From the NCBI GenBank assembly GCA_963699535.1, contig CAVOUJ010000021.1, positions 1-64,000 on the forward strand: a stretch of DNA of 64,000 nt, given 5' to 3'. Below, in pieces: positions 1 through 7,430 of this stretch. Origin of the DNA: VBDM01 sp963699535. GTDB lineage: Bacteria; Pseudomonadota; Gammaproteobacteria; Burkholderiales; SG8-39. The position numbers and the translations under genes are program-made. The notes beneath the pieces were generated by a model that saw nothing but the letters and a program-made list of their open reading frames with translations, was not told the DNA's origin and did no database searches. Each line of letters starts with the position of its first letter. Position 1 is the stretch's first letter.

Positions 1-764
1 AGACCGTCAGTACCGACCACCACGGCCCGGGAAGGGGAGCCGGCAATTCGATCAACGCGCTGCTGGATGCGTACAAGCTGTGCAATGATCGAAGGTTCGT
101 GGTGAAGGCGGAGGAACTGATTCAGCGGTGCATCCATCCTGCCGACAACATTCAGGCGCTCAGGCTGGACGAACCGGAATACCGCTGGTCCTACCTGGTG
201 TTCCTGCAGGCTCTCGGCAAGTATCTCGAACTGAAACTGGAATTGGGAGAAGATGACTACTGCTATCACTATGCCCGCTCGAGCCTGCTGCGCTATGCGA
301 GCTGGATGCTGGATAACGAAGTCCCATACAAGGACGTCCTGCACAAGGTCGAGATTCCTACCGAGACGTGGCCCGCGCAGGACATCCGGAAGTGCCACGT
401 GCTGTACCTTGCCTCGAAGTACGCGGATCCCGCAATGCGCTCCACACTGAAGCAGCGCGCCGCGTACTTCTTCGAGCGATGCATTCGGGACCTCATCAGT
501 TTCGACACCGCCTACCTCACGAGGCCTCTGGTCATCCTGAGCGTGTATGGGTACGTTCATTCCTTTTTCCAGAAGCAAGCAGATCCGCCCGTTTTCGGCG
601 CCGCTCACGGGTACGAGTTCGGCGAGCCGCGAGTTTTCCGTTCGCAGCGGGATCGCCTTAGGATCGAGCTCAAACGAAAGTGGCATGTAGCATCAGCCGA
701 AGTCCGGCGGATGCTAAGAGCAAAATGGCTGAGTGTCAGGGACCGGACCAAGTCATCCCGATGA
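1..764 (+). CDS. Partial conserved protein, probable alpha/alpha-toroid fold, EPS-associated
   Basis: The reading frame is open from base 3, so the 5' end of the gene lies outside the window; about 254 codons remain. The visible start reads HHGPGRGAGNSINALLDAY, followed by amphipathic helices. Glycine-rich turns before NALLDAY-type helices are typical of alpha/alpha-barrel carbohydrate-active proteins (glycoside hydrolase or epimerase toroids), but no catalytic residue can be assigned. The C-terminus is very basic (many Arg and Lys). The stop overlaps the next start as ATGA at 761-764, so it is translationally coupled to the glycosyltransferase. A role in modifying the polysaccharide made by this cluster is inferred from context only. 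Confidence 0.6.
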   Translation, partial: TVSTDHHGPGRGAGNSINALLDAYKLCNDRRFVVKAEELIQRCIHPADNIQALRLDEPEYRWSYLVFLQALGKYLELKLELGEDDYCYHYARSSLLRYASWMLDNEVPYKDVLHKVEIPTETWPAQDIRKCHVLYLASKYADPAMRSTLKQRAAYFFERCIRDLISFDTAYLTRPLVILSVYGYVHSFFQKQADPPVFGAAHGYEFGEPRVFRSQRDRLRIELKRKWHVASAEVRRMLRAKWLSVRDRTKSSR

Positions 765-1972
765 CCTTCGACGTCGCGCCGTTGAATTCTCGGATGCGTT
801 GCACCGGGAGAGGTCGTGTGACCGATTCGCCTGATACGTCGGGCTCATCAGCTCGTCCGGCGCTCGCCTATGTAGTCAACAGCCTCAATCCCGGGGGCAC
901 GGAGAAACTTGTCGTCGAGATGAGCTTGGCTTTCTGTTCTGAATTTGAAGTCCTGGTGCTGTGCCTGGACGAACCCGGGTTATGGGCTGATGATCTTCGC
1001 TCCAGGGGAATCTCGGTCCATTGTCTGTGGCGACAGCCTGGACTCGATTTCGCCGTATCGGTTCGGCTGGCGAACTACTTTCGTCGCTTTAGCACGCAGA
1101 TTGTCCACGCTCATCAAACCACTCCATGGTTCTACGCTGCGCTCTCGCGCCTGCTGTATTCGGAGCCGAGACTGCTGTTCGAGGAACACGGGAGATTTTT
1201 TCCTGAAGTAAGGAATCCGAAGAGAATCCTGGTGAATCGACTGCTGGTCAGGAAGTTGACCCATCGCTTTGTTGCGGTCTCCCAGGATATACGCGAACGT
1301 CTTCGGGAGTACGAGGGACTCGACGCTGACAGAATCGAGATCATCTACAACGGTGTAAGAGCCGAGCCTCTGCTCGGGACCCGCGAAAGAGAAGTGCTGC
1401 GCAGTGAATTGGGATTCATACCCGGATCTTTCGTCGTCGGTACGGTTGGACGTTTCGACCCGATCAAGAATCTTCCCATGCTGGTCGAGAGCCTAGTGCG
1501 CGCCGGCAAGGAGGTCGACGCCTTGCGCGGACTCCTCGTCGGCGATGGACCGGTGTTCCCCGAGGTCCGTTCGCTGGTCGAGAAGACCGGACTGCACGAT
1601 CGTGTCCGGCTAACCGGGTTTCGAAGCGATGCCCGGAAACTGATTGGATGCATGGATTTGTTCGTTCTATCCAGTTTCAGCGAGGGAACGTCGATGGCAC
1701 TGCTCGAGGCCATGATGGCGGGAGTCCCGGTTGCGGTAACCAGAGTCGGGGGCAATCCAGAGATCGTGGTTGACGGAGAATCGGGCTGGGTCGTCCCGTC
1801 GAATTCAGTCGCTGCGCTGACTGCAGCGATTGTAGAGTCCGCACGCGATGCACACAAGCGCCAACGGATTGCCGCAGCAGGCAGGCGTCGTTTCGAAAAC
1901 CAGTTTGCGTTCGACCGCATGATCGAGAACTACAGGAAGCAGTATCGAACGCTGCTACCGATGACCCCATGA
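761..1972 (+). CDS. Glycosyltransferase family 4
   Basis: A 403-residue GT-B fold retaining glycosyltransferase, expected to transfer an activated sugar onto a lipid-linked glycan at the cytoplasmic face of the membrane. The N-terminal domain opens with YVVNSLNPGGTEKLVVEM, the usual GT4 acceptor-side loop. The C-terminal Rossmann domain has the nucleotide-sugar E-x7-E motif within SEGTSMALLEAMMAGVP near residues 307-323. I chose the ATG at 761 because it overlaps the previous stop as ATGA; an upstream start at 680 would intrude deep into the preceding gene. Its own stop overlaps the next gene as ATGA at 1969. Sugar specificity cannot be read from the sequence. Confidence 0.85.
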   Translation: MTFDVAPLNSRMRCTGRGRVTDSPDTSGSSARPALAYVVNSLNPGGTEKLVVEMSLAFCSEFEVLVLCLDEPGLWADDLRSRGISVHCLWRQPGLDFAVSVRLANYFRRFSTQIVHAHQTTPWFYAALSRLLYSEPRLLFEEHGRFFPEVRNPKRILVNRLLVRKLTHRFVAVSQDIRERLREYEGLDADRIEIIYNGVRAEPLLGTREREVLRSELGFIPGSFVVGTVGRFDPIKNLPMLVESLVRAGKEVDALRGLLVGDGPVFPEVRSLVEKTGLHDRVRLTGFRSDARKLIGCMDLFVLSSFSEGTSMALLEAMMAGVPVAVTRVGGNPEIVVDGESGWVVPSNSVAALTAAIVESARDAHKRQRIAAAGRRRFENQFAFDRMIENYRKQYRTLLPMTP

Positions 1973-2583
1973 CTGCCGGTGGGGTAGCAATCAAAATGTC
2001 CGCGACGCGGTTTCTCAAGAGACTGGTGTTTGGTATCTCCCTTGTCGTGGTTTCGCCCATGATTTTGGCGGCATGGATCGAAGAGAGGGTGACAAGCGGC
2101 GAGGCCGTATTCGTTTTCCTCTCCCAGCTCCTTGCACTGATTCCGGGGCTCGTCGGGACCTACCTGAGGGGGGCGTATTACTACGGCACGCTCGAGGACT
2201 GTTCGTGGCAGGTCCATATTGGATTCGGCTCCGTATTTACGTTTCGGGGCGCATCGGTAGGACCGCATGTGTCGATGGGTGCGTATTGTGTCATCGGCCA
2301 CGCCCGCATCGGGGACCACGTTATGATGGCGAGCCGGATCAGCATACCCAGCGGCAGGAAGCAGCACATCGACGAATCCGGGAACTTGTCGTCTGAGCCG
2401 AGATTCGAGAGCGTGGCGGTGGGCAAGGGAAGCTGGATCGGAGAAGGCGCGATCATCATGGCGAACGTCGGCGAGCACTGCATCGTTTCCGCAGGTGCGG
2501 TAATAGTCAACGAAATGCCTGGAGCAAGCCTTCTCGCCGGCAATCCCGCTACCGTAGTGAGGGCGTTGAGCGCTGGCACATGA
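1969..2583 (+). CDS. Hexapeptide-repeat (LbH) acyltransferase
   Basis: A 204-residue protein with an N-terminal hydrophobic stretch (about residues 18-38) and a left-handed beta-helix domain with repeats such as IGDHVMMASR and VGKGSWIGEGAIIMANVG. The terminal part GAVIVN...LLAGNPATVVR is the classic ending of Wbb/Vat-type O-acetyltransferases. It is expected to transfer an acetyl or other acyl group to a sugar hydroxyl or amine of the exopolysaccharide. The first ATG overlaps the previous stop; a second ATG 27 bases downstream is also possible. A clear paralogue sits at 15101-15733 with the same N-terminal WIEER segment and the same xxGT-(Y/F)LR-A spacing, which ties this cluster to the acyl cassette. 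Confidence 0.85.
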   Translation: MTAGGVAIKMSATRFLKRLVFGISLVVVSPMILAAWIEERVTSGEAVFVFLSQLLALIPGLVGTYLRGAYYYGTLEDCSWQVHIGFGSVFTFRGASVGPHVSMGAYCVIGHARIGDHVMMASRISIPSGRKQHIDESGNLSSEPRFESVAVGKGSWIGEGAIIMANVGEHCIVSAGAVIVNEMPGASLLAGNPATVVRALSAGT

Positions 2584-2602
2584 CTTGCAAGTGAACTAGA
2601 CC

Positions 2603-4537
2603 ATGTGCGGGATTGCGGGATTTGTCGATTTTGGCGGGCACGCGAAGGACGAGGCGCATGCTCGAGTCAGACGCATGACCGATTCGATAATCCATCGGGG
2701 ACCCGACGAAGAGGGGATTCATGTCGACGACTACGCCGCGCTCGGCCATCGCAGGCTTTCGATCATCGATTTGAGCAGCGGGCAGCAGCCGATGGGCGTC
2801 CTCGACGGGAAAGTGACCATCGTATTCAACGGCGAAATCTACAATTTCGTCGAGTTGCGCGCCGCGCTGCAAGCCAGAGGGCACCGCTTCAGGACCCAAA
2901 GCGATACCGAGGTCATTCTCGTCGCGTACCTCGAATGGGGCGAGCACTGTGCCGAACGGCTCAACGGCATGTTCGCTTTTGCTCTCTGGGATGCACGGTT
3001 CAGGCGCTTGGTGCTCGCCCGGGACCGCGTGGGCAAGAAACCGCTCTACTACTATCGCAAGGGATCGCTGGTCGCGTTTGCTTCGGAGCTCAAGGCGCTG
3101 CGCGCTGGAGAACTTTGTCAGGAAGCCGTGGATCCGGAGGCCCTCGATTGCTATTTCTCGCTGGGTTACATACCGGCGCCGAGAACGATCTACAAGGGCG
3201 TCAGAAAGCTTCGCGCAGCACGATGTCTCTCGATTTCCAGCACTACCGAAAGCGAACGGCAATACTGGCAGTTGAGCTTTGCCGAACCGGTTGCGAGGTC
3301 ACTGGAAGATGCAACAGAAGAGTTCGAACCCTTGTTCGATGATGCCGTCAAGTGCCGCTTGATGAGCGAGGTGCCCCTGGGCGCCTTTCTGTCGGGTGGG
3401 ATCGATTCGTCACTCGTGGTGTCGTCGATGGCCCGTTTGCTCGAACGGCCCGTGATCACCAATTCGATCGGCTTCGAAGAGGATCAGTTCAACGAGCTGC
3501 CGGTGGCTGGCGCGGTTGCTGCGCATCTCAGAACCAACCACCACGAGTATGTCGTCAAACCCAAGGCGCTCGACGTGATCGAGAGGATCGCGCGGCACTT
3601 CGATGAGCCGGTGGCAGATTCGAGTGCAGTACCAACCTGGTACGTGTGCGAGATGGCGAGGCGTACGGTTACGGTGGCGTTGTCCGGTGACGGCGGCGAC
3701 GAGAGCTTCGGTGGGTATACATTTCGTTACCTCCCGCACATGATGGAGTCGAGAATCAGGGCTGCTATCCCGGTGTCGGTCCGTCAGGTCTTATTTGGAA
3801 CACTGGGAACTCTCTGGCCGGGATCCGCAAGGCTGCCGAAGCCGCTGAGACTGAAGACGATTTTCGAGAACCTTTCCAAAGGCGATGCCGAGGCGTTCTA
3901 TTGCGATCTGGCGTTTCTTCGCAACGACGCGCGAGCCGCGCTCTACTCGCCCGATTTCATCGCGGAGCTGCGGGGTTTCACGCCCATGGAGACGGTCCAA
4001 CCCTACTATTCGCAAAGCGACGGCAAGGACGCGTTGAGCCGCAGCCAGTACACCGACATCCACTTCTACATGACCGACGATGTGCTGGTGAAAGTCGACC
4101 GGATGAGCATGGCCCATTCGCTGGAGGTCCGCTGCCCGCTGCTCGACCACCGCATCATCGAGTTTGCCGCCAAGCTGCCGACCGGGCTGAAGGTCCAGGC
4201 GAGGGGCGGAAAGCGGCTGCTGCGTGCAATGGCCGCGCGGCGCTTGCCTGCCGAGATCCTCAATCGGCCGAAGCGAGGATTCTCCATTCCGGCGGCGCGC
4301 TGGCTGCGCGACGAGCTGCGGCCACTGGCTGAAAGCCTCATTTTCGACCGCAACCGCTTCTTCTCCAATATCCTGAACGAGCGGAAGATCCGTCACATGT
4401 GGCGGGAGCACCTGAGTGAAGCCAGAGACCACAGCGTGTTTCTCTGGGGCCTGATGATGCTGGGGCTGTGGGAAACAACGAGCTTCACGCGGACATCGCC
4501 GCGACTGGGCATCGCCCCCGTTCAAGAGAGATCATAA
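2603..4537 (+). CDS. Asparagine synthase-type amidotransferase, XrtA/EPS type
   Basis: A 644-residue protein in two parts. The N-terminal class II glutamine amidotransferase domain starts with MCGIAGF; Cys2 is the expected nucleophile after Met removal, and HRGPDEEG and FNGEIYNF follow. The C-terminal PP-loop synthetase domain has SGGIDSS near residues 264-270. The length and motifs match the exosortase-A-associated amidotransferase family (TIGR03108) found in polysaccharide loci, which is thought to amidate a sugar acid or make an amide-linked substituent rather than supply asparagine. It lies 19 bases after the acyltransferase and 6 bases before the next glycosyltransferase, inside a tight plus-strand operon. 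Family placement is from memory of motifs; the substrate is unknown. Confidence 0.85.
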   Translation: MCGIAGFVDFGGHAKDEAHARVRRMTDSIIHRGPDEEGIHVDDYAALGHRRLSIIDLSSGQQPMGVLDGKVTIVFNGEIYNFVELRAALQARGHRFRTQSDTEVILVAYLEWGEHCAERLNGMFAFALWDARFRRLVLARDRVGKKPLYYYRKGSLVAFASELKALRAGELCQEAVDPEALDCYFSLGYIPAPRTIYKGVRKLRAARCLSISSTTESERQYWQLSFAEPVARSLEDATEEFEPLFDDAVKCRLMSEVPLGAFLSGGIDSSLVVSSMARLLERPVITNSIGFEEDQFNELPVAGAVAAHLRTNHHEYVVKPKALDVIERIARHFDEPVADSSAVPTWYVCEMARRTVTVALSGDGGDESFGGYTFRYLPHMMESRIRAAIPVSVRQVLFGTLGTLWPGSARLPKPLRLKTIFENLSKGDAEAFYCDLAFLRNDARAALYSPDFIAELRGFTPMETVQPYYSQSDGKDALSRSQYTDIHFYMTDDVLVKVDRMSMAHSLEVRCPLLDHRIIEFAAKLPTGLKVQARGGKRLLRAMAARRLPAEILNRPKRGFSIPAARWLRDELRPLAESLIFDRNRFFSNILNERKIRHMWREHLSEARDHSVFLWGLMMLGLWETTSFTRTSPRLGIAPVQERS

Positions 4538-4543
4538 CCGGAT

Positions 4544-5710
4544 ATGTCGAAGAGAATTCGGGTACTGCAGCTAGGAAGTGCAACCGGACTGTACGGAGCG
4601 GAGCGTTGGATCCTGGCCTTGGGAAAGTATCTCAGTCAGGGCCGGATCGAGTCGGTAATCGGCGTCATCAAAGACAGCCCAGGGGACGTGCCCGCGCTCT
4701 GCGTGGAGGCCTCGCGTTTGGGACTCAGCACACACGTGTTCGAGGCTCACGGGAGGCTGAGTCTTAAGGCGATAGGGCAATTGAGGCGTTTTGTGCGCGA
4801 CCACGAAATAGACATTCTGCACACGCATGGCTACAAGACCGACGTCATCGGATTTCTTGCCATGCGGGGGACAAAATGCAAGATCGTGTCAACCCCGCAT
4901 GGGTGGAGCGCCAACGCTGGCATCAAGGTGCAGATATACGAAGCACTGGATCGCCTGGTATTTCGATTCTTTGACGCTGTGGTTCCGCTCTCCTCCGACC
5001 TCTACGAAGGCTTGCTACGCATCCCGGGTCTCAGACGGAAGTTGCGCCTCATCCGGAACGGTGTGGACTTGTCCGAGGTCGACTCGGTAACCCAAAAATC
5101 GCCGGAACTTCAGGCTTGGAGGTCCCAGGGCTGCCTAATTGTGGGTTATATCGGCCAGCTCATTCCGCGCAAGGGCCTGGACACCCTGCTGCGTGCATTC
5201 AGTCACCTGGATATTCCCCGCAAGCGCCTGTGTATTGTCGGCGAAGGACCTCAGCGGCTCGAACTCGAACGGCTCGCGGACCAGATTGGCGAGAAGGAGC
5301 GGGTGAGCTTTTTCGGGTTTCGTGACGACAGGATTGCCCTGATGAAGTGCTTCGACGTATTCGCGCTGCCCTCGAGGCTGGAAGGAATCCCACGTTGCGT
5401 TCTCGAGGCCATGGCGGCGCGAGTGCCGGTCGTCGCGACCGATATTCCAGGCTGTCGTGTGTTGGTTGAAGACAACGTCACGGGCATGCTGTTTCCGGTC
5501 GACGATCACATCGGTCTGGCGACGAAGCTTCGCCATCTGCTTGAAAACGGCGGACTGAGGGACTCCATGGCAGATGCCGGGCATCGTCTCGTCAGGAGGG
5601 AGTATTCGGCCGAAACAATGGCGGAAAAGTACACGGAACTCTATGTGGAACTGACCGGGGGTGACGGGGCCACGCTCCGGGACCGTCGCGGCCACGGGGC
5701 GCAGGCCTGA
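4544..5710 (+). CDS. Glycosyltransferase family 4
   Basis: A 388-residue GT-B glycosyltransferase. The N-terminus has VLQLGSATGLYGAERWIL, typical of GT4 enzymes. The C-terminal half shows GYIGQLIPRKGLDTLLRAF and the donor-binding E-x7-E in LEGIPRCVLEAMAARVPVVA near residues 278-290. It starts 6 bases after the amidotransferase stop, with a weak ribosome site, and is followed 12 bases later by the O-antigen-ligase-like gene, so it belongs to the same transcription unit. It should add one sugar during repeat-unit assembly in the cytoplasm. It is distinct from the GT4 at 761-1972 and not a tandem duplicate. Confidence 0.85.
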   Translation: MSKRIRVLQLGSATGLYGAERWILALGKYLSQGRIESVIGVIKDSPGDVPALCVEASRLGLSTHVFEAHGRLSLKAIGQLRRFVRDHEIDILHTHGYKTDVIGFLAMRGTKCKIVSTPHGWSANAGIKVQIYEALDRLVFRFFDAVVPLSSDLYEGLLRIPGLRRKLRLIRNGVDLSEVDSVTQKSPELQAWRSQGCLIVGYIGQLIPRKGLDTLLRAFSHLDIPRKRLCIVGEGPQRLELERLADQIGEKERVSFFGFRDDRIALMKCFDVFALPSRLEGIPRCVLEAMAARVPVVATDIPGCRVLVEDNVTGMLFPVDDHIGLATKLRHLLENGGLRDSMADAGHRLVRREYSAETMAEKYTELYVELTGGDGATLRDRRGHGAQA

Positions 5711-5722
5711 CCGGTAGAAGAC

Positions 5723-7003
5723 ATGCGCGAACTTGTCCTGAACATTGCCGTAGCTGCGGCGCTGGCTCTGGGCCTGTTCTCAGCGCCGGGTTCCATCCTC
5801 GTTCTGAACTGGATCTGGTTTCAGCGTCCCGGAGATTTTTCCTTCGAGACGTTGAGTACGCTGCCCCTGTTTACCATGGCACTCGGCATCGCGATCGTTT
5901 CCAACGTGGCGCGCGGGCAGTTTCGCCCTCGATTTCCTCCTCTTCTCGTGGTGTATCTGGCGTTATTGTTCTGGATCACCCTCTGCGCCGTTTACGCCTT
6001 TGACGAGGATCAAGCGTGGGTCGCTTATCGAAGGTTTCTCCCTTCAATGTGGCTCGCGCCAATCGTGCTCTTTGCCACGATTCACGACTTGCGACTCTTG
6101 CGGTGGACCCTGTGGGTGGCGGCGGGGAGCCTCGCTCTTACTGCCGCCAAGACGAGCGCTGTCCTTACGGCCCAAGGGGGAGCGTACTTGAGGGATCAGA
6201 TCTCCGGTTTTGTCGGGGACAACAACTACTTCGGGCTGGTGCTTTGCTTGGTCGTGGCGGTGCTCATGGGTTTGCGCGCGACCTTGCCAAAGAGATGGTG
6301 GGTACAAAGCCTCTTTTTCGGGGCAATCGCACTTGTTCTGCTTTGCATCGTCTATACAAGGTCTCGAGGTGCATTTGCTTCGGTGGGGATCATTCTATTG
6401 TCAGGCAGCATTTTCAGCGGTCGACCCATCCGCAATGTGCTTCTCTTGGTCATTCTTGCTGCAGGAGCATACCTAGCGATTCCTTCGCAGTACTTTGAGC
6501 GCTTGTCCACAGTAGGAAACCTGTCGTTGGACGAATCAATGACAGGTCGGTTCGAAAACTGGGACCTGGCATGGCAAACGGCGCTGGAAAATCCTATTTT
6601 CGGGGTCGGTCCAGAAAATCACATGGCGTACAATCGAGCCCTCCGACCCTACGTTGAGCTTAGAGTCGCCCACAGCGTTTACTTTCAGGTGATGGGGGAG
6701 TTTGGTTTCGTTGGGCTTGGCTTATATCTCTTGTTTGTGTGGACGGGACTAGGCGCGCTTTACAAGACTTGGCGTGCCATGATTCCCGTGGTCGACAGCA
6801 ATCCTGATTTGGCCTGGGTCCGCGACATGGCGTTTTGGCTGACTTGCGGCTATATCGGGTTTATCTTTGGCTCAGCCTTCATAAACACACTTTACATTGA
6901 GTTTCCGTGGTATGCCATTTTCTATGGAGCGATGTTGCAGCCATTGGTCAATCGGGAACTGGCTGCAAGGCAGGGGGCCGCACAAGTCTCGCCTCCGATT
7001 TGA
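5723..7003 (+). CDS. O-antigen ligase/polymerase-like membrane protein, exosortase A-associated type
   Basis: A 426-residue polytopic inner-membrane protein with roughly ten hydrophobic segments. It carries GDNNYFGLVL in the middle and a periplasmic loop with TGRFENWDLAWQTALENPI and GVGPENH, followed by HSVYFQVMGEFGFVGLGLYL. This layout fits the WaaL/Wzy superfamily, and the NW/GDNN and HS-Y-F-GE-GF blocks resemble the putative O-glycosylation ligases linked to exosortase A (TIGR03097). Expected role: polymerising lipid-linked repeat units or transferring them in the periplasm. It is the last gene of the plus-strand EPS block; the following 70 bases separate it from a broken gene. Confidence 0.8.
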   Translation: MRELVLNIAVAAALALGLFSAPGSILVLNWIWFQRPGDFSFETLSTLPLFTMALGIAIVSNVARGQFRPRFPPLLVVYLALLFWITLCAVYAFDEDQAWVAYRRFLPSMWLAPIVLFATIHDLRLLRWTLWVAAGSLALTAAKTSAVLTAQGGAYLRDQISGFVGDNNYFGLVLCLVVAVLMGLRATLPKRWWVQSLFFGAIALVLLCIVYTRSRGAFASVGIILLSGSIFSGRPIRNVLLLVILAAGAYLAIPSQYFERLSTVGNLSLDESMTGRFENWDLAWQTALENPIFGVGPENHMAYNRALRPYVELRVAHSVYFQVMGEFGFVGLGLYLLFVWTGLGALYKTWRAMIPVVDSNPDLAWVRDMAFWLTCGYIGFIFGSAFINTLYIEFPWYAIFYGAMLQPLVNRELAARQGAAQVSPPI

Positions 7004-7072
7004 ACTGCATTTTCCTGACCCACGCAGGTACCGTGATCGCACCGCACCTAAGCACCGCGTGAGCTATCTGCG

Positions 7073-7318
7073 ATGAAGAAGGCTTCGAACCCTTTCGCTT
7101 ACGCAAGGTTATTCAGATCCAGCCTCCTTGTCGCTGGCGCAACATTTCTCGTCGCCTCCTCTCCGACAGATCCGGAGAGAACAACGTCCGGTCCGATCCT
7201 CACCGTGACATTGGCCGCCAGCCCTAGGACTGTCGCTCGCGGTGGCACGTCCACCCTAACCTGGTCATCTTCTGGAACCGACTCGTGCGCTGCCAGCGGC
7301 GCATGGACCGGCAAGAAA
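7073..7318 (+). pseudogene. 5' fragment of an Ig-like-repeat secreted protein gene
   Basis: From the ATG at 7073 the frame encodes a basic start and a hydrophobic signal segment (SLLVAGATFLVASS). One partial Ig-like module follows, LTVTLAASPRTVARGGTST then SCAASGAWTGKK. The same module recurs many times on the opposite strand at 17.6-18.5 kb, 25.9-26.6 kb and 29.3-30.0 kb. Homology stops at GAWTGKK, near base 7315; the frame stays open to 7453 only as antisense of the next fragment. This is a gene head without a body, on the strand opposite to its relatives. The breakpoint position is accurate to a few bases. Confidence 0.6.
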
Positions 7319-7428
7319 GAGCCTCCGGAGCGCTCGCTCATGCGGAGAGCGAGCTCCGCGAGGGCTAGAGCGAACCCAATACCGGCCAAAATCGCAATGG
7401 CGCGAACCAGCGAGCCGCGGATCATCAT
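7312..7428 (-). pseudogene. N-terminal fragment of a membrane-anchored protein, SGNH-hydrolase-like
   Basis: Two bases after the heparinase stop, an ATG at 7428 opens a frame on the same strand. It reads MMIRGSLVRAIAILAGIGF and continues into ALALAELALRMSERSGG. A single N-terminal anchor followed by A-E-x-x-L-R is the usual beginning of membrane-anchored SGNH-like proteins in EPS loci. After about 38 residues the sequence becomes the complement of the Ig-like fragment at 7073-7318, so the body of the gene is missing. The downstream partner of the heparinase gene was therefore cut, by a real rearrangement or an assembly join. The family guess rests on the anchor alone. Confidence 0.45.
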
Positions 7429-7430
7429 TC

